This document shows positions 1 through 8,601 of a DNA stretch of 64,000 nt, one piece after another. The notes below the pieces were generated by a model. It did no database searches and had not been told where the DNA came from. It saw only the letters and a program-made list of their open reading frames with translations. The first letter of the stretch is position 1; each line of letters begins with the position of its first letter. Source of the stretch: Microbacteriaceae bacterium (GTDB lineage: Bacteria; Actinomycetota; Actinomycetes; Actinomycetales; Microbacteriaceae); contig JAPSJW010000001.1 in assembly GCA_031177985.1 (NCBI GenBank), positions 434,001 through 498,000 on the forward strand, read 5' to 3'. Made by a program: the position numbers and the translations under genes.

Positions 1-1035
1 CCCGCATCCTCTGAACCCTCGACAGCCTCCCTGGACCTGGCCGGGGAGTTCCTCGATCGTTCGACGCCCCTGAGCCGGGTCAGGAACGTCCTCCATCGTT
101 ATCCGGCCGTCAGCCCCGCCGTCGTGCTGGTGCTCGCCGTGATCGTCTTCGGTCTTCTCAACGACCGATTTCTGAACCCCTCGAACCTCTCCCTCATCAC
201 CCAGCAGGTCGCGGTGGTCGGAACGCTCGCGATCGCCCAGACCCTCATCATCCTCACCGCGGGCATCGACCTCTCCGTCGGGGCGGTCATGGTGCTGAGC
301 TCCATGGTGATCGCGCAGACCACGACCCAGCTGGGGGTGCCCGCGTTCGTCGGACTACTGCTGGGGCTCTTCACGGGATTGCTCGCCGGCGCCTTCAACG
401 GCTTCCTCGTGACGCGGCTCAAGCTGCCGCCGTTCATCGTCACGCTCGGAACGCTGAACATTTTCATCGCCTTGACGCTGCTGTACTCCAACGGGGCCAC
501 GGTGCGCGGCGGAGAAATGCCCGAGCTGATCCCCGCGACGGGCACCACGTTCAGCGTGGGAGGCGTCAATCTCACCGTGGGCGTGCTCATGATGCTGCTT
601 CTCTACGTCGCGATCGGCCTCATCCTGCAGAAGACCGCGTGGGGCAGACACGTGTACGCGGTCGGCGATGACCCCGAGGCCGCACGTCTGGCCGGCATCC
701 GCGTCAACCGAGTGCTCCTGAGCGTCTACCTCGCGGCAGGCGCGATCCTCGCAGTGGGCGCATGGATCCAGATCGGCCGCACAAACGCCGCGTCTCCCAA
801 TGTCGGCGCCGACCTCAATCTCGACTCGATCACGGCCGTGGTGATCGGAGGCACGAGCCTCTTCGGCGGACGCGGCACCGTCTGGGGCACGCTGCTGGGC
901 GCGCTCATCGTCGGAGTCTTCCGGAACGGCCTGTCGCTGGCCGGTCTGGACGTGCTCTGGCAGACCTTCGCGGTCGGCGTCCTGATCGTCGTCGCCGTCT
1001 CTGTCGACCAGTGGATCCGAAAGGTACGCAAGTGA
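1..1035 (+). CDS. CUT2 sugar ABC transporter permease (RbsC/FrcC-like), 5' partial
   Basis: The frame is open to the left edge, so the true start lies outside the window. At least 344 residues are visible. It encodes a very hydrophobic inner-membrane protein with about eight to ten membrane segments and the RbsC-family landmarks: GIDLSVGA near the second segment and a late GGTSLFGGRGTVWGT block, which is the EAA-like region of CUT2 permeases. It should form the channel for import of a monosaccharide, most likely fructose given the fructan genes that converge on it, though ribose or xylose is possible. Its stop overlaps the GTG start of the ATPase gene (GTGA), so the two are translationally coupled. 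The substrate-binding protein is presumably upstream of the window. Confidence 0.88.
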   Translation, partial: PASSEPSTASLDLAGEFLDRSTPLSRVRNVLHRYPAVSPAVVLVLAVIVFGLLNDRFLNPSNLSLITQQVAVVGTLAIAQTLIILTAGIDLSVGAVMVLSSMVIAQTTTQLGVPAFVGLLLGLFTGLLAGAFNGFLVTRLKLPPFIVTLGTLNIFIALTLLYSNGATVRGGEMPELIPATGTTFSVGGVNLTVGVLMMLLLYVAIGLILQKTAWGRHVYAVGDDPEAARLAGIRVNRVLLSVYLAAGAILAVGAWIQIGRTNAASPNVGADLNLDSITAVVIGGTSLFGGRGTVWGTLLGALIVGVFRNGLSLAGLDVLWQTFAVGVLIVVAVSVDQWIRKVRK

Positions 1036-1817
1036 GCACGATCATCCCAGATGGCGAAGAGCGCCGTCCCATCCTCAGGGCACGTCGGCTCGTGAAGACC
1101 TTCGGTCGCGTCGTGGGACTCGACGGCGTGAGCCTCGAGCTCTATCCCGGCGAGGTGCTCGCGGTCATCGGCGACAACGGAGCAGGAAAGTCGACGCTCA
1201 TCAAGTGCCTGACTGGGGCCGAGATCCCGGATGAGGGCGAGATCTGGCTCGATGGGGCGAAGGTCGACTTCAAGCGACCGCAGGATGCCCGCGCGGCAGG
1301 CATCGAGACGGTCTATCAGAACCTCGCCGTCTCGCCGGCGCTCGACGTCGCGTCGAACCTCTTCCTCGGACGTGAACTGCGCAAGAAGGGCATCCTCGGC
1401 TCGGTGTTCCGGGTCGTCGACCAGAAGGGAATGCGCCAGCGCGCGCGAGCGGAGCTCTCCGCGCTCGGCATCTCGACCCTGCAGGACGTCACCGTGCCGG
1501 TCGAGAACCTGTCCGGCGGACAGCGGCAGGCGGTCGCCGTGGCTCGCGCCGCCGCCTTCGGCTCGAAGGTCGTCGTCCTCGACGAGCCCACCGCGGCTCT
1601 CGGCGTGCGGGAGTCGAACCAGGTGCTCCAGCTGATCCATCAGCTACGCGAGCGCGGCATCCCGGTCATCCTCATCTCGCACAACATGCCCCACGTGTTC
1701 GACGTGGCCGACCGCATCCACATTCAGCGGTTGGGCAAGCGGGCCGCCACGATCACCCCGCAGTCGCATTCGATGACGGATGCGGTCGCGATCATGACGG
1801 GGGCGAGTGCCGCGTGA
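1032..1817 (+). CDS. Sugar ABC transporter ATP-binding protein, single-domain (FrcA-like)
   Basis: 261 residues from a GTG that overlaps the upstream stop. Walker A GDNGAGKS lies at residues 47-54, the signature LSGGQRQ at 160-166, Walker B VVLDEP at 181-186 and the switch histidine near 217. Most CUT2 ATPases (RbsA type) are fused duplications of about 500 residues. This one has a single nucleotide-binding domain and probably works as a homodimer, as FrcA does. The upstream part of the open frame (from 762) is a shadow of the permease gene. It powers the CUT2 permease next to it. Confidence 0.9.
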   Translation: MSTIIPDGEERRPILRARRLVKTFGRVVGLDGVSLELYPGEVLAVIGDNGAGKSTLIKCLTGAEIPDEGEIWLDGAKVDFKRPQDARAAGIETVYQNLAVSPALDVASNLFLGRELRKKGILGSVFRVVDQKGMRQRARAELSALGISTLQDVTVPVENLSGGQRQAVAVARAAAFGSKVVVLDEPTAALGVRESNQVLQLIHQLRERGIPVILISHNMPHVFDVADRIHIQRLGKRAATITPQSHSMTDAVAIMTGASAA

Positions 1818-2164
1818 GCGGCGACGCAGTCCCTGCTCCGGTGCGCTTGGTCGCTGAGTTCACGGCGCGCTCAGGGCATGAGCAGGAGGTGGCGTCGCTG
1901 CTGGCGGCGCTCCGAGCCGATGTGCGGAACGAGCCCGGATGCGTGCGCTTCGACTCCTTCCAGGTGGCGTCGGCGCCCGACGGCATCGATATCCCCTCAG
2001 GGCCGGCACCGATCGGCGCCCGGTTCGTGGTGATCGAGGAGTACCGCGACATCGAGGCCTTCCGAGCCCATCTCTCCGCTCCGTACGGGGCGGAGTTCAA
2101 CCACCGGCTGCGCGGGCTGATCCTCGAGAGTGGCTCTGTGCTGACCTTCCTCGCACCCGTGTAG
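1814..2164 (+). CDS. Putative antibiotic-biosynthesis monooxygenase (ABM/YgiN-like) domain protein
   Basis: 116 residues from a GTG overlapping the ATPase stop by 4 nt, so probably the last gene of the same transcript. The pattern is that of the small dimeric ABM ferredoxin-like fold: RLVAEFTARSGHEQEVASLLAAL, then NEPGCVRFDSFQV, then a VVIEEYRDIEAFRAHL helix and a closing strand. Members include quinol monooxygenases and heme-degrading enzymes, but many have no known reaction. It has an insertion around residues 57-68 compared with a minimal ABM domain. Fold assignment is fairly confident, activity is not. A role beside a sugar importer is unexplained. Confidence 0.7.
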   Translation: MSGDAVPAPVRLVAEFTARSGHEQEVASLLAALRADVRNEPGCVRFDSFQVASAPDGIDIPSGPAPIGARFVVIEEYRDIEAFRAHLSAPYGAEFNHRLRGLILESGSVLTFLAPV

Positions 2165-2193
2165 TGAATCGGTAGCGCGTTCAGCACGACGAA

Positions 2194-2220
2194 GGGGGCC
2201 AGCACCGGGTGCTGGCCCCC
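2194..2220. terminator. Bidirectional hairpin terminator between convergent genes
   Basis: A perfect 12-bp stem (2194-2205 with 2209-2220) closes a 3-nt loop, GC-rich, followed by TTCTC on the plus strand. It sits exactly between the stop of the monooxygenase-like gene and the stop of the leftward GH32 gene, so it can serve both directions. Confidence 0.85.
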
Positions 2221-2234
2221 TTCTCATGGGCCCG

Positions 2235-4235
2235 TCAGTCGGTCAGCAGCGGATGATCGACCATGATGTGGCCCCAGGTCGAGCTCGTGCTCTGGTCGAG
2301 GATCTGGAATTGCGCCGTCTGGCCCGCATAGGCGCTCAGATCCCAGGTGTAGAGCACCATCCCGGCGGCGTTGGTTCCGGTCTGGGTGCGCACGGGCGTG
2401 CCGTTGATCAGCAGCTGCACCGAGGTGGCTCCGGGTTGGCCGAGCGGATGGTTGCCACCACTCAGCTTGAACCGGAGGTACCGCCGGTCGATGACGAAGG
2501 AGGGTGACGTGATCATCCCCGTCGCCGGGTCGCCTCCGTTCACCGAGGTGTCGACGTAGCGGTGCTCGACCTTGCCCGGAAGAGCCCAGTCCACCGGGCC
2601 CTGGCCGGCGTATGATCCGGTCGCCGTCCAGCCAGGGCCGAAGCTCGTTCCCTCGAAGTTGTTGAGCAGCCTCGCGCCCCTCTGCTGGGTGTTCGCGAAG
2701 TTCTTGATGGTCACGCTGCTGAACGTCGCCGTGCCGTTGGTCGAGTAGAGCGCGAGGCCGTCATCGCCGGGGTTCGGGAAGACTGCGCTCGTGTGCACAT
2801 AGCGCCCGTCGTCGACGAACATCTCAATCGACGTCGTGTCGACGAGCACCCTCAGGTGCACCGTCTTCTTGCCGTAGTCGAAAGGAGCCCTGCTCTCAAC
2901 GCGTTGGTTCGATGTGTCGGGGTGCACACTCGGCCCCCGGTTGAGGTAGCTGTAGCCGCCTCCGCCCGCATACACGCCGACCTCAGCTCTGCGGGTGCCG
3001 TCCGGTGAGCGACGCAACTGGAGTCCCAGGTTGTCGGCCGTGGTCCAGGTCACGTCGGCATCGAACTGGTAGGCGACGCCACGGTAACCGAGCGGCAGGG
3101 TGCCGTTGACATTGATCGTGCCGAGGTTCGTCGTGCTGGAGACCACGTTGCGCAATCCGGGGGCCGGCTGAGACGCGAGCGAGTAGGTCGTGCCGTACTT
3201 CTTCAGGGTGATCTGGCGGGTGATCGAGTCAGTGCCGTTGTATCCGTCGTTAGCCCAGGTCGGGGTGTTGTTCGTGTAGGCCCAGTTGTTCAGCCAGCCC
3301 ACCGCGAAGCGTCGGTCAAGGGGCGCCGACGCGTCCTCCCAGGTGACGGCGCCATACCAGTCGAAGCCGTAATCCAACCACTGCGGAGTCGTTGCGTCGG
3401 GGGTGAACGTCGTTCCGTTGAAGGAACCGACCCAGTAGGCGTAGGTGTTCGGCTTCGAGGGGAAGCCGTTGGCACTTACCCCGAGCACCCACCTGACGGT
3501 GCCGTCGCTCGCCCTGATCTTGAACAGATCGGGGCACTCGACGACTCCGATGCCCGTCGTCACGAAGTCGTTGACGTACGTCCAGTCCTTCAGGTTCGAC
3601 GAGTGGTAGATGCCGATCCGGTTGCCCTCGGCGAGGGTCATCACCCAGCGTCCGCGGTCGCCGTCCCAGATCACCTTCGGGTCGCGGAAGTCGGTCACAC
3701 CGGGGTTCGACAGCACCGGCGCGGTGCCGTAGTTCGTGAAGTTGCGGCCTCCGTCGGTCGAGTACCAGAGGAACTGCGCCTGCGGCCCGCCCACACCGCC
3801 CGCCGCCTGGGTCACGAGCATGACGACGGCGCCGGCTCCGAAGCCCGCGGTGTTGTTCGTGTCGACGACTGCGGAACCACTCCACAGGTCGGCGTTGACG
3901 TTCGTGTTCTTCGGTGCAGCGACGAATTGGTCGGTCCAGCGCACGCCATCCGTGCTCGTCGCCATCCGCCACGAGGTGCCCACAGCGTTGGGGTAGTCCG
4001 GGTTGTAGAGGTAGTAGTACTGGTACTGCCCGTTGACGTAGATGGGCTTCTGCGGATCGTTCTTCCATCCGTCGGGCACGGTGAAGTGGTACACGCTCCG
4101 GTAGCTAGGGGCTGCCTGAGCGGTGTCCTCGGTGGTCACCATCGGTGCACCGAGAAGCGCAGTGACGGCGAGCACGCCGGCCAATGCGAGGACGGAAAAG
4201 CGGCGTATCCCTTTGCGGCGTGCGGCCATGGTCAT
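2235..4235 (-). CDS. Secreted GH32 fructan hydrolase (levanase/inulinase-type)
   Basis: 666 residues with a signal peptide (basic MTMAARRKGIRRF, hydrophobic 13-31, probable cleavage after AQA near 41). GH32 landmarks are in order: WKNDPQ with nucleophile D60, a WSGSAV block near 118, RDP at 184-186 and the acid/base region EC at 233-234. A beta-sandwich module follows, then a C-terminal domain from about residue 530 resembling the extra lectin-like modules of actinobacterial fructanases. It should cleave fructose or fructo-oligosaccharides from levan, inulin or sucrose outside the cell. GAGGAG lies 6-7 nt before the ATG. It is the last gene of the LacI-controlled operon. Exo or endo action cannot be told from sequence. 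Confidence 0.88.
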   Translation of the reverse strand: MTMAARRKGIRRFSVLALAGVLAVTALLGAPMVTTEDTAQAAPSYRSVYHFTVPDGWKNDPQKPIYVNGQYQYYYLYNPDYPNAVGTSWRMATSTDGVRWTDQFVAAPKNTNVNADLWSGSAVVDTNNTAGFGAGAVVMLVTQAAGGVGGPQAQFLWYSTDGGRNFTNYGTAPVLSNPGVTDFRDPKVIWDGDRGRWVMTLAEGNRIGIYHSSNLKDWTYVNDFVTTGIGVVECPDLFKIRASDGTVRWVLGVSANGFPSKPNTYAYWVGSFNGTTFTPDATTPQWLDYGFDWYGAVTWEDASAPLDRRFAVGWLNNWAYTNNTPTWANDGYNGTDSITRQITLKKYGTTYSLASQPAPGLRNVVSSTTNLGTINVNGTLPLGYRGVAYQFDADVTWTTADNLGLQLRRSPDGTRRAEVGVYAGGGGYSYLNRGPSVHPDTSNQRVESRAPFDYGKKTVHLRVLVDTTSIEMFVDDGRYVHTSAVFPNPGDDGLALYSTNGTATFSSVTIKNFANTQQRGARLLNNFEGTSFGPGWTATGSYAGQGPVDWALPGKVEHRYVDTSVNGGDPATGMITSPSFVIDRRYLRFKLSGGNHPLGQPGATSVQLLINGTPVRTQTGTNAAGMVLYTWDLSAYAGQTAQFQILDQSTSSTWGHIMVDHPLLTD

Positions 4236-4277
4236 CGTTGACTCCTCTTCTCAACTCCCCGACGGCGCCGGGGAGAC

Positions 4278-5258
4278 CTAGGCGACCTCGACGTCGTCGA
4301 GGCCCAGAATCTCCAGTCGCGGGCCGTTCCAGGCCACCGGCAACGGGTCTGCGATCCCGCCGACGAAGCGGCCCGACGGGCCGGTGTGGCGGAAGGCGAA
4401 CAACTGCCACGCACCTGTGGCGCGCTCCTGCAGCAGACGACCGACGTAGTAGCGGTCGTCGGTCAGCTGGTACGCGGCGGCGATGTCGAACGGACCGAGC
4501 AGGCTCTCGGCCGGAGCAGCCCAGATCCCCCCGCGCCCTAGCGCGCCGGCGCTCCGCTCGGCCGTGAGATGGTCGGTGAGGCAGGAGAACAGGAGCACGG
4601 GCCGCCCCTCGACTAGCTGCACCTCCATCACCTCCAGCTGCCCGAACCCGTTCGCTGATGGATGCGTCAGGGGCGGCTGCAAGCGCCACCGTCGGAGGTC
4701 GTCCGACCGCGCGTGACCGACCACGCCTCGACCGAGGGGATCCCCTTGCCGCGCCCGCGCGGTGATGAGCATGTGCCAGCCCTCGCCCGACGGGTCGGCG
4801 AACACCCAGGGGTCGCGGAACGCCTCGTCGTGCCAGCTCTCCTCCTCGAGCTTCTCGTACCAGCGGCCGTCGGCCTCCAAGACGGGAGAGTCCGCCGACT
4901 TGGTCCAGGTGACGAGGTCGGGGGAGGTCGCGTAGCCGATGCGCTGCACGTTCCTTCCGGCCGGCGCCAGGCGGGAGCCGGTGTAGAACATGAACCAGCG
5001 GCCGGAGTCGTCGCGGACGACCGAGCCGGTCCAGGTCGCGAGGTCGTCGAATGCCCCTTCGACGCCGCGCACCAGGGCGTCCTCGATGCGGGTCCACGAC
5101 CGGAGGTCGCTCGACACCGCATGTCCGATCGACGCTCGGTAGTGGCGGTCCTCCGGGTTGTGCAGCGCCTTGGAGGCGTAGAGGAAGAAGAGGTGATAAC
5201 GCTCGCCGTCGTCGGCGAACCAGAAGTCCCAGACCCAGGAGTCCCTAAGCTCGAACAT
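4278..5258 (-). CDS. Cytoplasmic clan GH-J (GH32/GH68-like) beta-fructosidase
   Basis: 326 residues, no signal peptide, a five-bladed-propeller pattern of WxxSxDLxxW repeats. Likely catalytic residues are D11 in WVWDFWF (nucleophile), RDP at 148-150 (transition-state Asp), and a Glu in QLEVMEVQ at 209-212 (acid/base). The WVWDFW and WTGSVV motifs are closer to GH68 than to classical GH32 WMNDPNG, yet the protein is too short and non-secreted for a levansucrase. It probably hydrolyses imported sucrose or short fructo-oligosaccharides. It lies 39 nt after the permease gene and 42 nt before the GH32 gene in one operon. Confidence 0.75.
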   Translation of the reverse strand: MFELRDSWVWDFWFADDGERYHLFFLYASKALHNPEDRHYRASIGHAVSSDLRSWTRIEDALVRGVEGAFDDLATWTGSVVRDDSGRWFMFYTGSRLAPAGRNVQRIGYATSPDLVTWTKSADSPVLEADGRWYEKLEEESWHDEAFRDPWVFADPSGEGWHMLITARARQGDPLGRGVVGHARSDDLRRWRLQPPLTHPSANGFGQLEVMEVQLVEGRPVLLFSCLTDHLTAERSAGALGRGGIWAAPAESLLGPFDIAAAYQLTDDRYYVGRLLQERATGAWQLFAFRHTGPSGRFVGGIADPLPVAWNGPRLEILGLDDVEVA

Positions 5259-5297
5259 CCGCTCCTCCCGCGGGACCGGTGCGTGTCCTCGGGGCGA

Positions 5298-6203
5298 TCA
5301 ACCTTTCACCCCGCTGGCGGCGATGCTCGAGATGAACGCCCGCTGAAAGACGAGGAAGACGATGAGCACCGGGAGGGTGATCATCGAGGTGTAGGCCATG
5401 ATCTCGCCCCACTGCGTGTTGAGCTGGAAGAAGTACTGCATGCCCACCATGACCGGCCGCAGCTCCTCCTTCTGAACCACCATGAGCGGCCACAGGTAGG
5501 AGTTCCAAGCAGGCAGGAACGTCAGGATGGCGACGGTCGCGAACGCTGGGCCTGACAGCGGGACGATGATCCGGCGATAGATGGTGAACCAGCCGGCGCC
5601 GTCGATCCTGGCTGCCTCGTCGAGCGAGGCCGGGATCGTCGAGAAATACTGCCGGAAGAGGAAGATCGAGAAGGCGTTCGCGACGAACGGGATGATCTGC
5701 ACTTGGTATGTGTTGAGCCAGCCGAAGTCGTACTTCAACAGGCCGCCCTCAAGGACGAGCGTCGGCAGCTTCGACACCCAGTAGACCATCGGGACCGCGA
5801 TGGTCTCGAACGGCACGATCAGGGTCGCGATGATCACCGCGAGCACGACTCCGCGCCCCGCCCAGCGGACCCGCGACAGAGCGAAGCCAGCCAGCGAGTT
5901 GACGAACAGCCCAAGGATGACGATCGCGCTCGTCACGAGCACCGAGTTGGTCATGAACTGGGCGACGGGAACACGTTCGAAGACCTCTCCGTAGTTGTCG
6001 AGGCTGATGTCGCCCACGGGGAGGAACGCTCTCAGGGAATCCGTGTCCGAGAGGATCTGCGCGTCGGGCTTCAGGCTCGAGACGACCATGAACACGAGTG
6101 GGAACAGGAAGAAGACGGCGAGGACGCTCATCCCGGCGTAGGAGAGCGCAAGGCGCCGGCGTCGGCCCAGCCGAGCGGATCCGGTCGATCGATGAACGGT
6201 CAT
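5298..6203 (-). CDS. CUT1 carbohydrate ABC transporter permease (MalG/UgpE-like)
   Basis: 301 residues, six predicted membrane segments. The cytoplasmic EAA loop reads SLDEAARIDGAGWFTIYRRIIVPLSGP, typical of the MalG-type subunit that docks the ATPase. The start ATG (MTVHRS) lies 5 nt after the stop of the partner permease. Upstream open frame belongs to that gene's shadow. Together with the next permease and the lipoprotein it should import fructo-oligosaccharides or sucrose. No ATPase gene is present, so a shared MsmK-type ATPase elsewhere is expected. Confidence 0.9.
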   Translation of the reverse strand: MTVHRSTGSARLGRRRRLALSYAGMSVLAVFFLFPLVFMVVSSLKPDAQILSDTDSLRAFLPVGDISLDNYGEVFERVPVAQFMTNSVLVTSAIVILGLFVNSLAGFALSRVRWAGRGVVLAVIIATLIVPFETIAVPMVYWVSKLPTLVLEGGLLKYDFGWLNTYQVQIIPFVANAFSIFLFRQYFSTIPASLDEAARIDGAGWFTIYRRIIVPLSGPAFATVAILTFLPAWNSYLWPLMVVQKEELRPVMVGMQYFFQLNTQWGEIMAYTSMITLPVLIVFLVFQRAFISSIAASGVKG

Positions 6204-6208
6204 GAGGC

Positions 6209-7138
6209 TCAGTCCTTCTCGCGAGTGAGGCGCTGCTGAACGAGCGCGATGAGCAGCACGGCGATGAAGAAGATGAGCGAGATCGCGGCCCCGTAGCCCA
6301 TCTCCTGCTCTTTGAACCCCTTGCGCACAGCGTGATAGACGAGGGTCGTCGTCGAGTCGACCGGGCCGCCTTGAGTCATCACGTCGATCTGCACGAACAG
6401 GCCGAGTGCCGCGATGGTGATCGTTATGAGGACGAAGACCATGGTGGGGCGCAGCCCCGGCCAGGTGACGTCGGCGAACTTGCGCCAGGGCGAGGCGCCG
6501 TCCATCTCGGCTGCTTCGTAGAGCTCCTCCGGGATGGTCTGCAGGCCCGAGAGCCAGATCACCATGTGGAACCCGACGGCTTGCCAGATCGACAGCACAA
6601 TGATCGCGCCGAGCGCGACATCCGGATCGTTGAGCCACGCGACGCCGTTCCACGCACCCGCGGTGACGGTGTCGAGGAAAGAGTTGATCAATCCGTCCTG
6701 CTGGTACATGAACTTCCACAGGATCGACACCACGACGATCGAGGTCACCACTGGGATGAAGAAGATGATGCGGAAGAGCGTGACACCGCGCAGTCGCTGA
6801 TTCACAAGGATGGCGAGCAGCAGCCCGAGCCCCGCCTGAATCGGGACGACGAACAACGCGAAGACGAACGTGTTGACGACCGAGTGCAGGAACGTCGGGT
6901 CGTCGACGAAGGCGCGGATGAAGTTGTCCAGTCCCACGAACCTGGGCGGATTCGGGGAGATGAGACGCGCGTTCGTGAACGCGAGGACGAACCCCAGGAT
7001 GACCGGGACGGCAAGGAAGAGCGCGAGGAGAAGCAGTGCCGGCGCTGCCATGGCGACGCCGGCGCGGCGCTCCGAGCGGATTGCCGCCGGCTTGCGCCGG
7101 ATCGGCGGGTGCGGCCGTTCAGACACGGGTGTGGGCAT
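6209..7138 (-). CDS. CUT1 carbohydrate ABC transporter permease (MalF/UgpA-like)
   Basis: 309 residues with a basic N-terminal tail of about 28 residues and six membrane segments. The EAA loop reads IPEELYEAAEMDGASPWRKFADVTWPGLRP. It pairs with the MalG-like permease immediately downstream. An 87-nt gap containing a GC-rich stem-loop separates it from the binding-protein gene, which may lower permease expression relative to the binding protein. Confidence 0.9.
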   Translation of the reverse strand: MPTPVSERPHPPIRRKPAAIRSERRAGVAMAAPALLLLALFLAVPVILGFVLAFTNARLISPNPPRFVGLDNFIRAFVDDPTFLHSVVNTFVFALFVVPIQAGLGLLLAILVNQRLRGVTLFRIIFFIPVVTSIVVVSILWKFMYQQDGLINSFLDTVTAGAWNGVAWLNDPDVALGAIIVLSIWQAVGFHMVIWLSGLQTIPEELYEAAEMDGASPWRKFADVTWPGLRPTMVFVLITITIAALGLFVQIDVMTQGGPVDSTTTLVYHAVRKGFKEQEMGYGAAISLIFFIAVLLIALVQQRLTREKD

Positions 7139-7165
7139 GGCGATCGGAACCCCCTGGGGTCGCGG

Positions 7166-7194
7166 GGGGAGGGGCCGTGGTGAAGCCCCTCCCC
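7166..7194 (-). other. Intercistronic stem-loop between binding-protein and permease genes
   Basis: A perfect 10-bp stem (GGGGAGGGGC 7166-7175 with its complement 7185-7194) closes a 9-nt loop. It lies in the gap after the binding-protein stop and has no T-run, which fits a partial terminator or an mRNA-stabilising end of the kind often seen after binding-protein genes. The function is inferred. Confidence 0.6.
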
Positions 7195-7225
7195 GGAGTT
7201 GTCGGCCGGTTGCGAAAGGTGTCGG

Positions 7226-8512
7226 CTAGAACCCGTAGCCGTCGTTGGACTCGATGTTCTGATCGATGTCCTTGACGGCGTTGTCCAGCGTCGACTGCAC
7301 GTCGGCGCCGTTCATGATGTCCTTCGCCGCTTTCTCGAACGTGGAGGAGATCACGGGATAGGCGGGCGTTGCAGGACGCGCGAGGGCGAACTGCTGGGAC
7401 AGCTCCACGAACGCGTGCAGGTCGTCGCCCTCTCCGAAGTGCTCGGAGAGCCCTTCCGCACCCGCGGTGGCGGGGATGACGATCTGGCTGTCCGAGAACG
7501 CCGCGATGTAGTCGTCGTTGAACGAGAACTCGAGGTAGTCCCGCGCGCCCTCGGCGTCGACGCAGTCGGCCGTGATACCCCACTGCCACGAGCCGCCGCC
7601 GATCTTCGGTCCGTGGCCGAAGTCCGGCGGCGGAAGAATCAGCAAGTCGTCGCCCACCTCCTCCAGGGCGGCTTGAGCGTTCCACACTCCCGTGTAGCTC
7701 AACGCGACCTGGTCGTCGACGAACTCTTGGTTGCCGATGGTGCCGGCGTTGCCGGCGTAGCCCTGGGTGAACAGCTCCTGGAACCAGGTGAACGCCTCGA
7801 CCGCCTCGGGTCCATTGAGGGCGCCCTCCGCAGTCAGATAGCTATCACGATCGATCTGATCGCCACCGAAGCTCTGCAGAATGGGAGAGTAGGCGTAGGA
7901 CCACCACTCGCCCTGATCCTCCGCGCCGATGTCGATCGGGGTGTCGTAGCCCGCTGCCTTCAGGGTTTCGAGCGCGGCGTCGAACTCCTCGCGAGTCCAG
8001 GGCTCCTCGATCGAGGGGATCCGGATCCTGTTGGCGTCGAGCACCGACTTGCGGGCGAAGATCGACAGCGCCGCATCCCAGTAGCCCGCCGAGTAGATCT
8101 TGTCCTGGTAGGTGCCGACCGCGGTGGGCAGCAGACTGTCGGTGAGCTTCTCAGGCAGCTTCAACTCCTGCAGGTACCCCGACCACGCCCAGTTCGGCAT
8201 GATCGGGCCGTCCATGTCGATGAGGCAGGGAAGGTCGCCTGAGGCCGCCGCTGCGACCACCGAGTCGTTGTAGGACTCCTGCGGGAAGTCCTCGCGCACG
8301 ACGACGTAGTCGTCCTGCGACGCGTTGTAATCCGAGATGATCTGGTCGTAGACCGCGATCTCTCCGGGATTGCCCGCGGAATGGGTCCACATCGTGAGCT
8401 CGGTCTTGCCGTCGGCGTTGACGGACCCTTGTCCTGCCTGGCCGCAGCCGGTGAGGACGAGAGCGCCGGCCGCCGTCGCGGCTACCATTGCCGCGAGGGA
8501 TCTGTGCTTCAT
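7226..8512 (-). CDS. Sugar ABC transporter substrate-binding lipoprotein (CUT1, MalE/UgpB-like)
   Basis: 428 residues from ATG with AAGGGAAG a few bases upstream. Residues 1-22 form a lipoprotein signal and the lipobox LTGC puts the modified cysteine at 23. The mature part has the two-lobed SBP_bac_1 pattern, with VYDQIISDYNASQDD early and a WEFS-like region late. It captures the sugar outside the membrane. Gene order with LacI, permeases and fructosidases points to sucrose or fructo-oligosaccharides. The longer frame upstream to 8725 lacks a credible start. Confidence 0.9.
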   Translation of the reverse strand: MKHRSLAAMVAATAAGALVLTGCGQAGQGSVNADGKTELTMWTHSAGNPGEIAVYDQIISDYNASQDDYVVVREDFPQESYNDSVVAAAASGDLPCLIDMDGPIMPNWAWSGYLQELKLPEKLTDSLLPTAVGTYQDKIYSAGYWDAALSIFARKSVLDANRIRIPSIEEPWTREEFDAALETLKAAGYDTPIDIGAEDQGEWWSYAYSPILQSFGGDQIDRDSYLTAEGALNGPEAVEAFTWFQELFTQGYAGNAGTIGNQEFVDDQVALSYTGVWNAQAALEEVGDDLLILPPPDFGHGPKIGGGSWQWGITADCVDAEGARDYLEFSFNDDYIAAFSDSQIVIPATAGAEGLSEHFGEGDDLHAFVELSQQFALARPATPAYPVISSTFEKAAKDIMNGADVQSTLDNAVKDIDQNIESNDGYGF

Positions 8513-8528
8513 AGTGCTTCCCTTTCGC

Positions 8529-8554
8529 GGCGCCTCACCGTCACGTGAGGCGCC
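8529..8554 (-). other. Leader stem-loop upstream of the binding-protein gene
   Basis: A perfect 10-bp inverted repeat (8529-8538 with 8545-8554, arm GGCGCCTCAC) with a 6-nt loop lies 16 nt before the start codon, between the LacI stop and the binding-protein ribosome site. There is no T-run. It could be a weak terminator for the LacI gene, an operator, or a 5' stabiliser of the transporter mRNA. Confidence 0.6.
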
Positions 8555-8601
8555 TGATCCGGACCGCTGCCAGGCGGTCGTGGTGAGTGCGAGGTCCGTC
8601 G

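Noticed and set aside
4105-5097. Arg-rich frame overlapping the two fructosidase genes
   Set aside because: Low-complexity Arg/Gly/Ala translation in a different frame from two well-supported enzymes.
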